NCBI RefSeq assembly: GCF_008728635.1 | Contig: NZ_CP044285.1 | Span: forward strand, 3,472,001-3,536,000 | Length of the DNA stretch: 64,000 bases | Reading direction: 5' to 3' | From: Hymenobacter baengnokdamensis | GTDB taxonomy: Bacteria; Bacteroidota; Bacteroidia; Cytophagales; Hymenobacteraceae | Part shown: one piece after another, positions 16,881-25,221 of the stretch | Layout: each line of letters starts with the position of its first letter | Position numbering within the stretch: the first letter of the stretch is position 1 | Made by a program: the position numbers and the translations under genes | Notes under the pieces: generated by a model | What the model saw: the letters and a program-made list of their open reading frames with translations, nothing else | What the model was told of the DNA's origin: nothing | Databases searched by the model: none

Positions 16881-16888
16881 CAAAATTA
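16881..16888 (-). promoter_or_regulatory. -7 promoter element of the STAS-like gene
   Basis: The minus strand reads TAATTTTG (TAnnTTTG) just 4 nt before the ATG at 16876, implying a leaderless or nearly leaderless mRNA. Confidence 0.45.
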
Positions 16889-17189
16889 AGGCGTGAGCCC
16901 CGACAGCTGGCTATAATCTGCCCGTCGATATACACGCAGGCCCCGCAAACCCATTACCAATAAGGCATTAGGCAAAAGCAATGGGCATTTGGGGAAACCA
17001 ACTCTGCCGGGTGGGCTACCCTGGTCAAGTCGGCCACTCAACTCTTTTCGCCATTTTTACTACTTTTTCCTTAAATTCTGCTAATATTGCCTAACTATCG
17101 GAACCAAACAGTCGTTTCTTACGATAGACGTCGCAGTCAGTGTACCTGCTGTTCTTTAGCCTGTTCTGCTCCTTCTTTCCTTAGCCTAA
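16889..17189. other. Intergenic stretch without recognised features
   Basis: About 300 bases between two divergent small genes. I see no open frame with protein-like composition, no strong hairpin and no clear promoter for the gene at 17190. Confidence 0.5.
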
Positions 17190-17420
17190 ATGGATGCCAG
17201 CAAATCGTTCGACCACTACGCCAATCGCCGGGATTTGCTCCGCAGCTACCTTGCCGAATATGAGTTGCTCCACGAGGAAGCCCCGGAAGTAACAGCCAGT
17301 CTTAGCTTCGATGCCTTTGTACACTTCTCCTTTTCATACTTTCACATTGCCGAGGCAAAGGAAGATGCTGAGCAGCGCAAACACCGCCTCAAGCAAGTGC
17401 GCAATGGCTTTCTTAACTAG
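17190..17420 (+). CDS. Small hypothetical protein
   Basis: A 76-residue, soluble, acidic protein starting MDASKSFDHYANRRDLLRSY, with two probable helices and a central ASLSFDAFVHFSFSYFHIAEA segment rich in aromatics. The end is basic (QRKHRLKQVRNGFLN). I do not recognise a family. It stands alone between two gene-poor stretches at the edge of the accessory region. Confidence 0.55.
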   Translation: MDASKSFDHYANRRDLLRSYLAEYELLHEEAPEVTASLSFDAFVHFSFSYFHIAEAKEDAEQRKHRLKQVRNGFLN

Positions 17421-17857
17421 CAACCAGACTACAAATACCTTGTCTGTCAAGGCTTAATCAAGTATTTACTACTGCCTGGGGCGCCCCGCAACGGGACCAA
17501 GAAGCCGCGCGGCGCAGCTAAACTGCTATTTGCCGCGGCTCGATTGTCAAACGGGCCTTCTTCAAAGAAGCATACTGCCATTTGGGAAGACTCGCCAGCA
17601 GTTCTGGCAATGAGATAGGCTCGTTAAATATATATATTTTACTATAATATATTTAACATAGCAGCTGCTGAGCGAGTGTGTCCAGCCTGGGTAACCTGCT
17701 TATTTGAGCTGTTGGCACCTGCACGGCCAGCGGCACTGTCTTGATTGCCTTTTTTTCATTTAATATCTTGATAATCAGCACTTTTTACGCTGCTTTCGGC
17801 ACAGCTTGACCTGCCAGACAGCCTGCTGAATGAGTATCGCATGAATCGATTTCCTAA
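17421..17857. other. Gene-poor stretch
   Basis: No convincing coding frame. It holds an AT-rich inverted repeat (17623-17657) and otherwise featureless sequence. Confidence 0.5.
17623..17657. repeat. AT-rich inverted repeat
   Basis: GTTAAATATAT and its complement ATATATTTAAC form arms of at least 11 bp around a short AT-only centre. It is strikingly AT-rich in a GC-rich genome. It could be a protein-binding or melting site, but nothing in the sequence shows which. Confidence 0.5.
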
Positions 17858-17891
17858 TTTTGTCCAAACGCTTCTTTGCATCGTACCTTGC
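17858..17891 (+). promoter_or_regulatory. Promoter for the 17899 gene
   Basis: TTTTG at 17858-17862 and TACCTTGC at 17884-17891 are 21 nt apart, close to the TTTG / TAnnTTTG consensus with one mismatch. It lies over an in-frame upstream extension of the gene, so translation most likely starts at the ATG at 17899 and not further upstream. Confidence 0.5.
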
Positions 17892-17898
17892 ACAAAAT

Positions 17899-18249
17899 AT
17901 GGAGAATTCTTACAATACTACTTCTGTTTCTGTAACGCATACTTATAGCGCATCGTGGCAAGACCAGTTGCGCCGTAGCGTACGCCTTTATCTGGCGCTG
18001 GGCGGCCCGGCTGTAAATGAGCAGGAGCTTTTAACGCATTTGCAGCGCACCGAACAGGAATTATTGGATTATCTACTGCAAGGGGCAATACCTACTCCTG
18101 AAGAGCGCGAGCGCGCACAGGCTATTCTGGATATGGCTCAAAGCGCCCTGCTGCGCTCCGAGGATGAGGTAGAGCTGCTGCTAAAGGAACTGGCGGCTGA
18201 GCAGGCTCTGTCTAAGATTGCGGCAGATTTTACTGCTCCCAACGCTTAA
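17899..18249 (+). CDS. Hypothetical helical protein
   Basis: A 116-residue protein starting MENSYNTTSVSVTHTYSASW. After a polar N-terminus it is almost entirely charged helix (EQELLTHLQRTEQELLDYLL, then a second and third helix rich in E, L and A), consistent with a small coiled coil or helical bundle. There is no signal peptide or membrane segment and I recognise no family. The start was chosen at the ATG 8 nt downstream of the promoter element; an in-frame extension to 17860 would overlap that promoter. Confidence 0.6.
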   Translation: MENSYNTTSVSVTHTYSASWQDQLRRSVRLYLALGGPAVNEQELLTHLQRTEQELLDYLLQGAIPTPEERERAQAILDMAQSALLRSEDEVELLLKELAAEQALSKIAADFTAPNA

Positions 18250-18456
18250 ATGTGGCTGGGGTAAGGCGTTCAGCCGGTTAGATAAAAAGCAGGAAGCATA
18301 GGCACTGCGTTGGTGCCAGTGGGCCTGCCCACAACTAATGGTTTTCGGGGGTCTGGGCTACTAGCGGCCTTGCCTTTCCAGACGCTGCTATTAAACGTTA
18401 AACGCCGTTTCGGCATACTGTACAGCGACTCTGAAACTGCACCAGCCAGCGCAACT

Positions 18457-18610
18457 TACCTTTGCGGCTCGCCAACCTGTCAGACTAGCACTTACAATGG
18501 CTACCGCCTTTACCGGGCTACTGGTGCCGCAATGCTGTGCAAATCAGGCAGTAGTAAAATCTGTTATTTTATCTCAAAGTCCCTTCCTGAGAGCAGGAAG
18601 GGACTTTTGT
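18457..18610 (+). ncRNA. Candidate small RNA transcription unit
   Basis: TACCTTTG at 18457-18464 is an exact -7 match, and a strong terminator follows at 18576-18610, giving a possible transcript of about 140 nt in a stretch with no convincing gene. The -33 TTG is not evident. A 38-codon frame inside runs into the terminator stem and is unlikely to be real. The alternative is a remnant promoter of a lost gene. Confidence 0.35.
18576..18610 (+). terminator. Strong intrinsic terminator
   Basis: A perfect 14-bp stem (18576-18589 with 18594-18607), AGAG tetraloop and a TTTT tail. It lies 28 bp before the exporter gene and ends whatever is transcribed from the left. Confidence 0.88.
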
Positions 18611-18637
18611 TAAGTAAGTACTTTATACGCTATATCT

Positions 18638-19510
18638 ATGGCCTCCTTGTCTTCCAGGTCTTTCCCGCCGGTGCCCTCCGTGCTACTCGCCATTGTGAGC
18701 GTGCAGGGCGGAGCCGCTATAGCCAAGGGGCTCTTTCCGGTAGTAGGGGCCGCGGGTACGGCAGGGCTGCGCATTGGCATTTCGGCGCTGATTCTGCTGG
18801 TGGCGGTGCGCCCGCGGCTGGGGCAGCTACGGGCAGCCCAATGGCGGGCCGTAGCACCCTATGGCGTGGCCCTGGGCTGCATGAACTTTTTGTTTTACTG
18901 TGCATTAGCCCGCATTCCGCTGGGCCTGGGGGTTACCTTGGAGTTTGTGGGGCCGCTGGCCGTAGCCATGGTGGGCTCACGGCGGGGGCTCGATGTGCTG
19001 TGGGTGGTGCTGGCCGGGGCCGGCATTGCACTGCTGGCCCCCTGGAGCGGCAGCGGACTCGACCCGCTCGGAATCCTATTTGCGTTGCTGGCTGGCGGAG
19101 CCTGGGCCGTGTATATTGTACTGGGCGGGCGGGTAGCCGAGGTGCTGCCGGGAACGCAGGGGGTGGCCGTAGGCATGGTGTTCGCCTCGCTCGTTATTCT
19201 GCCGTTTAGCGTGGCCGCGGGCGGCTACGCCGCGCTCACGCCGCGCCTGCTGGTAGCGGGCACCGCGCTGGCCATCCTTTCGAGCGCGTTGCCGTTTACG
19301 CTGGAAATGAATGCGCTAAAGCAGCTTTCCAGCCGCACATTCAGTATTTTAATGAGCCTCGAGCCCGCCGCGGCCGCCCTTTGCGGGCTTCTTTTTTTAC
19401 ACGAGCGCCTGACACCTCCGCAGTGGCTGGCCGTAGGGCTGGTAGCTGCCGCCAGCGCGGGGGCTACGCTCACGGCCCGGCAAGTTGCGCCTAGCGTTGG
19501 GGGCGAATAA
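18638..19510 (+). CDS. EamA/DMT family exporter, RhtA-like
   Basis: A 290-residue inner-membrane transporter with ten hydrophobic segments in two EamA halves. The second half carries the motif ILSSALPFTLEMNALKQLSS followed by RTFSILMSLEPAAAALCGLL and LHERLTPPQWLAVGLVAAAS, closely matching the threonine/homoserine exporter RhtA of enterobacteria. The predicted role is efflux of amino acids or related small molecules using the proton gradient; the exact substrate is inferred. It is a single gene with its own start just after a terminator. Confidence 0.9.
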   Translation: MASLSSRSFPPVPSVLLAIVSVQGGAAIAKGLFPVVGAAGTAGLRIGISALILLVAVRPRLGQLRAAQWRAVAPYGVALGCMNFLFYCALARIPLGLGVTLEFVGPLAVAMVGSRRGLDVLWVVLAGAGIALLAPWSGSGLDPLGILFALLAGGAWAVYIVLGGRVAEVLPGTQGVAVGMVFASLVILPFSVAAGGYAALTPRLLVAGTALAILSSALPFTLEMNALKQLSSRTFSILMSLEPAAAALCGLLFLHERLTPPQWLAVGLVAAASAGATLTARQVAPSVGGE

Positions 19511-19728
19511 TTTTATATTATAATTAATACATTATTACTAACCGAGCTGATGCCAGCACTCCTCAGCGCCGGGTTATGGATAAGCTACTGGCAAGGCGCA
19601 AAAGCTAAACATTGCCTGCTTATCGGCTATTAGGCTGGAAGTATCGATTAGTAGGCACTATTCGCGTCCCTGCCGACGTTTTTACCGTACTTAGGGTAGC
19701 GCCGTGCAACTAGCTGCTGCCTGGACCC

Positions 19729-19736
19729 TACATTTG
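19729..19736 (+). promoter_or_regulatory. -7 promoter element for the Prc protease gene
   Basis: TACATTTG fits TAnnTTTG exactly and lies 23 nt before the ATG at 19760. The -33 box is weak (a GTG rather than TTG). Confidence 0.45.
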
Positions 19737-19759
19737 GCCTTCTTCTAATTATCTTCTGA

Positions 19760-21904
19760 ATGTTTTCCCCCCGCCTCAAAATTAGCTCTTACGCCGGCCT
19801 GGTAGCCGCCGTATTTGGGTTGGCGTCTTATCGCTTTTACGAGCACAGCGGCCCCCAGGCAGTACCTGGCAAAGAGCAGGTACTGGTTGGCACTATTGTG
19901 CAAGGCCTTTCGCAGGCGCACTACCAGCCCGAACGCATTGACGACGCGTTTAGCAAGCGAGTATTTGACCTGGCAATCAAGCGCTTAGATTATCGTAAAA
20001 AATTTCTGCTGCAATCGGATATAGCGCAGCTGATGAAGTTTCAGACCGATATCGACGACGAGACCAAGCGCGGTACCCACGAGTTTCTGGACCTGAGCAC
20101 TAAGCTCATGGCTGAGCGGAGCAAGCAGATGCAGGCGCTCACGCACGAGATTCTGGCCCAGCCCTTTACCTTCGACAACGACGAAAGCATCCAGACCGAT
20201 TTTGAGAAGGCTGCCTTTCCGGCCAATGCCGCCGACCAGCGCGAGCAGTGGCGCAAGCTGCTCAAGTATGAGACGCTGACGCGCGTAACCGAGATGATGG
20301 ACGAGCAGGACAAGCGCCACGACCGGGCTCGCGTAGCCAGCCTGGCTAAGGAGCCTGCTACCGCCGAGCCCGACCGCACGCCCGCTCAGATGGAAGTAGA
20401 AGCCCGCAAGCGCGTGCTCAAATACTACGACGAGCAGTTTGCTGACCAGCCCGATACTAATGATGTACTCACCAACTACGCTAATGTAATTGCCAATACC
20501 TACGACCCGCACACCGAGTATTTTGCGCCCCGCGAAAAGCAGGAGTTTGACATTCAGCTCACTGGTCGCTTTGAGGGCATTGGGGCTACGCTGCGCGAAA
20601 AGGATGGCCTGATATATATTGAAGATATTGTGCCTGGCTCGGCTTCCTATCGCCAGGGTGAGCTGAAAAAGGGGGATGCCATCTTGCGCGTTGCGCAGGG
20701 CGCCGACGAGCCCGTGAGCATTGAGGGCTGGCATACCAGCAAGGCCGTGACGCTTATCCGGGGCAAGAAAGGCTCGGAAGTGCGCCTGACTGTTAAAAAG
20801 GCCGACGGCTCAACCAAGGTTATTCCCATCGTTCGCGATGTGGTGGTGGTAGAAGACACTTATGCGCAGTCGGCGGTTATCAACGACCCAAGCGGCGTAA
20901 AAATCGGCTACCTGCGCCTGCCGGCATTCTATGCTGACTTCAACGACAACGGCGGCCGCTCTTCGGCGGCCGACGTCAAGAAGGAACTCGCCAAGCTTAC
21001 GGCCGAAGGGGTTAAGGGTGTCATCTTCGACTTGCGCTCCAACGGCGGCGGCTCGCTCAATGATGCCGTGGAAATGGCCGGGCTGTTTATGCCCAGCGGC
21101 CCCATGGTGCAGGTACGCTCCAGCCAGGGTATGACGCAGGTGCTCAACGATAAAGACCCGCGCGTGCAGTATAGCGGCCCGCTCGTGGTACTGGTAAACA
21201 AGTACAGCGCCTCGGCTTCCGAGATTCTGGCGGCAGCCATTCAGGATTACAAGCGCGGCATTATCATGGGCTCGGCCAGCACCTATGGCAAGGGTACCGT
21301 GCAGCGTATCATCGACCTCGACGAAACGCTGCCTTCGGAGCTGAGTAGCCTCAAGCCTTTTGGCTCGCTCAAGTTCACGATGCAGAAATTCTATCGCGTT
21401 ACGGGCGGCTCCACGCAGTTTAAAGGCGTGGCTTCCGATATCGTGCTGCCCGATGTGCTCTCGTATCTTGACCAGGGCGAAAAGGAGTCGGACTACCCGT
21501 TGAAATGGGATGAAATCAAGCCGGCCGCCTACCGCCCCTGGGATGACCAGCCGAACTATGCCAAGCTCCAGGCCAACAGCAAGGCGCGCGTAGCGGCCAA
21601 CCCGGCCTTCCAGCAGATGACCGAGCTGGTGCAGAGCCTGCGCAAGCGGAAAGATGAAACGGTGGTTTCGCTCAAGCTCGACAAGTTCCGCGCGATGCAG
21701 CACCAGCTGAAAGCTGAGTCGGACAAGTACGATACTATTCAGAAAACGGCAACGCCGCTGGCGCTCGTGCCCCTCTCAGCCGACCGCCAGGCCCTCGGTG
21801 GCGACTCAGTAAAAGTGAACCGCTCGATGCGCTTTACCCGCGGCCTGAATAAGGATATCACCCTGGGCGAGGCAGTAGCTGTTATCAAAGACGAACAACA
21901 TTAA
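19760..21904 (+). CDS. prc: Carboxy-terminal processing (tail-specific) protease, S41
   Basis: A 714-residue periplasmic protease of the Prc/Tsp type, which removes C-terminal tails from substrate proteins and degrades misfolded ones. After an N-terminal signal anchor (about residues 8-24), a long helical region leads to a PDZ domain (around residues 260-350, including FEGIGATLREKDGLIYIED and GDAILRV) and the S41 catalytic core. The Ser-Lys dyad is visible: Ser485 in NKYSASASEILAAAIQDY and Lys511 in STYGKGTVQ. A C-terminal DUF3340-like region follows. It is monocistronic with a strong terminator. Confidence 0.94.
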   Translation: MFSPRLKISSYAGLVAAVFGLASYRFYEHSGPQAVPGKEQVLVGTIVQGLSQAHYQPERIDDAFSKRVFDLAIKRLDYRKKFLLQSDIAQLMKFQTDIDDETKRGTHEFLDLSTKLMAERSKQMQALTHEILAQPFTFDNDESIQTDFEKAAFPANAADQREQWRKLLKYETLTRVTEMMDEQDKRHDRARVASLAKEPATAEPDRTPAQMEVEARKRVLKYYDEQFADQPDTNDVLTNYANVIANTYDPHTEYFAPREKQEFDIQLTGRFEGIGATLREKDGLIYIEDIVPGSASYRQGELKKGDAILRVAQGADEPVSIEGWHTSKAVTLIRGKKGSEVRLTVKKADGSTKVIPIVRDVVVVEDTYAQSAVINDPSGVKIGYLRLPAFYADFNDNGGRSSAADVKKELAKLTAEGVKGVIFDLRSNGGGSLNDAVEMAGLFMPSGPMVQVRSSQGMTQVLNDKDPRVQYSGPLVVLVNKYSASASEILAAAIQDYKRGIIMGSASTYGKGTVQRIIDLDETLPSELSSLKPFGSLKFTMQKFYRVTGGSTQFKGVASDIVLPDVLSYLDQGEKESDYPLKWDEIKPAAYRPWDDQPNYAKLQANSKARVAANPAFQQMTELVQSLRKRKDETVVSLKLDKFRAMQHQLKAESDKYDTIQKTATPLALVPLSADRQALGGDSVKVNRSMRFTRGLNKDITLGEAVAVIKDEQH

Positions 21905-21962
21905 GGAAAGCCAAGACGGATTTGGTCGGGCAATAACACCTGCAAACCGCCTGCCTTACTGC

Positions 21963-21996
21963 AAGCTCCTGAGCCGCTGGCTCAGGAGCTTTTTTT
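21963..21996 (+). terminator. Terminator of prc
   Basis: A perfect 13-bp stem (21963-21975 with 21979-21991), a 3-nt loop and seven Ts. Confidence 0.92.
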
Positions 21997-22176
21997 GTGT
22001 GCTGCGCCGGCGGGGCTAGGTGGGCTCACGAGCCTTTGGGGTATTGCTTCGTAAGCTTTCCCCGCCCGGGAGGCAGAAAAACCCGGGCTTTGCCTGCCAC
22101 TAATTTTTTTAGCAAATCACCCTTAATTTTATTAGCAAACGTGCAACTAAAATCATTGACCGATAGTTTATCTGGT

Positions 22177-23286
22177 ATGACAACGAAAACCGAAACCCGC
22201 ATTATCCCGCTCATTCCGGCCGAGACGTATCCGGCTCCGGTGATGAACGTTTCGCCGGCTGAAGCCCTGCTCACGCCTGAAGAGCAGGAGCAGCAGCGCC
22301 TGGCCGATGAAGCCTGGCGCCGCTCGATACCGGCCCAGGTATTTCTCAACTATTTCTTTGCTCTGAGCTACCACATTGAGGAAGGGGACAGCCCGTTGGG
22401 CGGCCTCGCTAACCTCCCTTATTTCCGCCAGCACCAGGCCCAGCTAAGCGAAGGCGAGGTAACTTCCCTCACTAAGCTGCTGCATTCGTGCTGGAGCACC
22501 GAGTATGCGCTCCGCGCTACGGCCGAGTTGGGTGACGAGAATTTCCTGCGCAATGCCTTGCACTGGACCTTCCCGCAGGCTTACCACACTATTTTAGCCG
22601 GCTTGCAGGCTTTCCTGTTTACCACCGGCGTGCGCTCTACCAATGAGCAGGTTGTTCGCCGCGAAGTGGGGCGCCTGGTGGTGAAGAATGCTTATCCGCG
22701 CCCGGTTTCGTTTTACGCGGCCGGAGCTTATGGCGACTTCAGCATTCACCGCCTGCCGCTGGCCGGCTATAAGGCCGGGCTGCACATTGCTTCGCAGGAG
22801 ATTGATGCCCAGGCCCAGATTGGGCAGTTTTTGCGCACTACGCGCAAGCAGAAAGCCATCAGCGTGCGCCAGCAGGTGCAGGCTAACCCGAACACGGCTA
22901 TTCGCAGCCAGAAAACCGGCAAGCCCCTCGACAAGTGGACCGCCGCGCACTGGCAGCAGGTTACCTGGCGCCTGGGCTATACTACCATTTTCGACCTGCT
23001 GGGTCGCCTGCGCATCTCGCAGAGCAGCCGCGAGATTGAGCGCTACGTGGAGGCCGACATCGACTTCCGCCTGTTTCACAGCTCGTTGCTGAGCATTGTG
23101 AGCTATCTCAACGGTATTCACGAAACCTACGTGGCCAAGGCGCTGGGCCTGGAGCGCTACGAGCAGCTGGTGCGCGAGTTGCCCACTCACTTGCAGCACA
23201 GCTTTGTGCAGGAGCGCCTGCGCACGCGGGTGCAGCCCACCCTGCTCGGTATCGAGCCGGAGCCGGAGCTGAAAATGGCCGCCTAG
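22177..23286 (+). CDS. Conserved-looking protein of unknown function
   Basis: A 369-residue soluble protein that I cannot assign. It begins MTTKTETRIIPLIPAETYPA, then has a long, mostly helical body with segments such as QVFLNYFFALSYHIEEGDSP, ALHWTFPQAYHTILAGLQAF and FRLFHSSLLSIVSYLNGIHE. There is no signal peptide, membrane segment, nucleotide-binding motif or cysteine cluster. The ATG at 22177 is preferred because the upstream in-frame extension overlaps the terminator region and has poor composition. The last base of its stop codon is the first base of a 49-bp inverted-repeat arm, and a terminator follows. Confidence 0.72.
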   Translation: MTTKTETRIIPLIPAETYPAPVMNVSPAEALLTPEEQEQQRLADEAWRRSIPAQVFLNYFFALSYHIEEGDSPLGGLANLPYFRQHQAQLSEGEVTSLTKLLHSCWSTEYALRATAELGDENFLRNALHWTFPQAYHTILAGLQAFLFTTGVRSTNEQVVRREVGRLVVKNAYPRPVSFYAAGAYGDFSIHRLPLAGYKAGLHIASQEIDAQAQIGQFLRTTRKQKAISVRQQVQANPNTAIRSQKTGKPLDKWTAAHWQQVTWRLGYTTIFDLLGRLRISQSSREIERYVEADIDFRLFHSSLLSIVSYLNGIHETYVAKALGLERYEQLVRELPTHLQHSFVQERLRTRVQPTLLGIEPEPELKMAA

Positions 23287-23345
23287 ACCACTGATTAGCA
23301 CGGATTTTAGCGGATTACACGGATTTTGTGAACGATTAAGCTACC

Positions 23346-23378
23346 AAAAAAGCCGCCTCATTCGGGGCGGCTTTTTTT
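23346..23378 (+). terminator. Terminator inside the inverted repeat
   Basis: AAAAAAGCCGCC (23346-23357) pairs with GGCGGCTTTTTT (23366-23377). It ends the upstream unknown gene and insulates lysS. Confidence 0.88.
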
Positions 23379-23384
23379 GGGCCG

Positions 23385-23392
23385 TACTTTTG
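23385..23392 (+). promoter_or_regulatory. -7 promoter element for lysS
   Basis: TACTTTTG, an exact TAnnTTTG match, directly after the terminator and between the two repeat arms. A TTC rather than TTG lies at the -33 distance. The leader would be about 130 nt and would include the whole right arm. Confidence 0.5.
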
Positions 23393-23526
23393 CAGCTCAA
23401 TTTTACTTTTCACACAGCGGAAAACGCCCTCCCTCCCGACTGCCCGCAGCCGGCCCGGGCAGCCGCACGAGCTTGGATTTAACCGTCCACAAAATCCGTG
23501 CAATCCGCTAAAATCCGTGCTAATCA

Positions 23527-25077
23527 GTGGTCCATTTGAGCGAACAAGAAATCCTGCGCCGTCACAAGCTCGACGAGTTGCGCGCCCTGGGCATCGAGCC
23601 TTTCCCATCGGAGTTATTCGACGTTAATTTCTCAGCCCAGGAAATCCACGACAATTATCATCCGGAGCTGAATAATTTTCAGGAAGTAGCGCTGGCCGGT
23701 CGCCTCATGTCGGTGCGGGTAATGGGCAAAGCTTCGTTTGCGGAGCTGATGGACTCGTCGGGCCGCATTCAGCTCTACGTCAACCGCGACGAAATTTGCC
23801 CCGGCGACGACAAAACGCTCTACAATGTCGTGTTCAAGAAGCTGCTCGATTTGGGGGACTTTATCGGCGTGAAAGGTCATGTATTCAAGACCCAGGTCGG
23901 CGAAACGTCTATCCACGTAACGGAGCTGACCCTGCTGGCTAAAGCCCTGCGCCCGCTGCCCGTGGTTCGCCGCGTGAAAGATGAGGAAACGGGCATCGAA
24001 ACAACCTACGACGCCTTCACCGACCCCGAGCAGCGCTACCGCCAGCGCTACGTGGATATGGTGGTGAACCCCCAGGTGCGCGACACGTTCATCAAGCGCA
24101 CGCAGTTGGTGCAGGCCATGCGCAACTACCTGAACGACAAAGGCTACCTGGAAGTAGAAACCCCGATTTTGCAGCCTTTGTATGGCGGTGCGGCGGCTCG
24201 TCCGTTCACCACCCACCACAATACGCTGGACATGACGCTGTACCTTCGTATAGCAAATGAACTATATTTAAAAAGACTAATAGTTGGCGGCTTCGACGGC
24301 GTGTACGAGTTCTCGAAGGACTTCCGCAACGAGGGCATGAGCCGGTTTCACAACCCCGAGTTCACCCAGATGGAGCTGTACGTGGCCTACAAGGACTACG
24401 CCTGGATGATGGACCTGGTGGAGGAAATGGTGGAGCGCGTGGCCCTGGCCCTGCACGGCAAAACGGAGGTGCAGGTAGGCGACAACCTCATCAACTTTCA
24501 GCGGCCCTGGCAGCGCTACACCATGTTTGAGGCCATCGAGAAGTTTACCGGCGCGGCCATCGGCGAGATGGACGAAGCCGCCCTGCGCGAAACTGCCGCC
24601 AGGCTCAAAGTGGGCCTTGACCCCAGCATGGGTAAATCAAAAATTATCGACGAGATTTTTGGCGAGCACGTCGAGCCCAAGCTTATCCAGCCCACCTTTA
24701 TCACCGACTACCCGGTGGAGATGTCGCCGCTGGCTAAAAAGCACCGCGACCACCCCGGCCTGGTGGAGCGCTTCGAGGCGATTTGCAACGGCAAGGAAAT
24801 CTGCAACGCCTTCTCGGAGCTCAACGACCCCATCGACCAGCGCAAGCGCTTCGAAGACCAGCTGGAGCTGGGCAAGCGCGGCGACACCGAGGCCATGGTG
24901 CTCGACGAGGACTTCCTGCGGGCCCTTGAGTACGGGATGCCGCCCACGGCGGGCCTGGGCATCGGCATCGACCGCCTGAGCATGATTATGACCAACTCAC
25001 ACTCAATTCAGGACGTGCTGTTCTTCCCGCAGATGCGCCCCGAAGTAACCGACCAGTCCAAGCAGGAGCCTAAGTAG
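23527..25077 (+). CDS. lysS: Lysine--tRNA ligase
   Basis: A class II aminoacyl-tRNA synthetase that charges tRNA-Lys. It has the N-terminal OB-fold anticodon-binding domain (about residues 55-150, [20 protein letters not shown]) and the catalytic domain with class II motifs: [15 protein letters not shown], the motif 2 region [16 protein letters not shown] and motif 3 [13 protein letters not shown]. Length 516 is normal. The frame opens at GTG 23527, within the right repeat arm; a TTG at 23536 immediately before [11 protein letters not shown] is the other candidate. Homologues begin with M-x-L-S-E-Q, so the native ATG seems to have been lost when the repeat arrived. Confidence 0.97.
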   Translation: MVHLSEQEILRRHKLDELRALGIEPFPSELFDVNFSAQEIHDNYHPELNNFQEVALAGRLMSVRVMGKASFAELMDSSGRIQLYVNRDEICPGDDKTLYNVVFKKLLDLGDFIGVKGHVFKTQVGETSIHVTELTLLAKALRPLPVVRRVKDEETGIETTYDAFTDPEQRYRQRYVDMVVNPQVRDTFIKRTQLVQAMRNYLNDKGYLEVETPILQPLYGGAAARPFTTHHNTLDMTLYLRIANELYLKRLIVGGFDGVYEFSKDFRNEGMSRFHNPEFTQMELYVAYKDYAWMMDLVEEMVERVALALHGKTEVQVGDNLINFQRPWQRYTMFEAIEKFTGAAIGEMDEAALRETAARLKVGLDPSMGKSKIIDEIFGEHVEPKLIQPTFITDYPVEMSPLAKKHRDHPGLVERFEAICNGKEICNAFSELNDPIDQRKRFEDQLELGKRGDTEAMVLDEDFLRALEYGMPPTAGLGIGIDRLSMIMTNSHSIQDVLFFPQMRPEVTDQSKQEPK

Positions 25078-25111
25078 CAGCGTACAGGGGCTGCGCTACG
25101 CTGAAGTTAGA

Positions 25112-25171
25112 GTCAGTTAAATAAGAAAGCCTCACCGGAATAATCCGGTGAGGCTTTCTTATTTAACTGAC
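25112..25171. terminator. Long terminator hairpin after lysS
   Basis: A perfect 28-bp stem (25112-25139 with 25144-25171) and ATAA loop. The inner GC-rich part followed by TTTCTTATTT ends lysS; on the other strand it can end the convergent helicase gene. Confidence 0.9.
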
Positions 25172-25214
25172 CACTACACGACGACCCACGTTTTTGGTCG
25201 TCGCGTAGTGGTCA
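25168..25214. repeat. Second long hairpin, next to the lysS terminator
   Basis: A 19-bp stem with one mismatch (25168-25186 with 25196-25214) and a 9-nt loop. It shares four bases with the lysS hairpin and reaches to within 8 bases of the helicase stop. It may be a terminator for the helicase transcript or a palindromic repeat. Confidence 0.8.
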
Positions 25215-25221
25215 GTGGGCC

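Larger units (their letters stand above)
23286..23532. repeat. MITE-like inverted repeat around the lysS promoter
   Basis: Two 49-bp arms (23286-23334 and 23484-23532) are inverted copies with only two mismatches. They contain the words CACTGATTAGCACGG and AAAATCCGTG, of a style often seen as dispersed repeats. The 149-bp centre carries a terminator and a promoter element. The left arm begins at the last base of the upstream stop codon; the right arm includes the GTG that opens the lysS frame. It may be a miniature element or two separately inserted copies of one repeat. Confidence 0.8.

Noticed and set aside
18310..19209. A 299-codon frame overlapping the RhtA-like gene
   Set aside because: It is rich in R, G and A, runs through a strong terminator and is out of frame with a well-matched transporter.
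21997..22176. N-terminal extension of the 369-residue protein to 21997
   Set aside because: The extension begins just after the prc terminator, has poor composition and precedes a good ATG at 22177.
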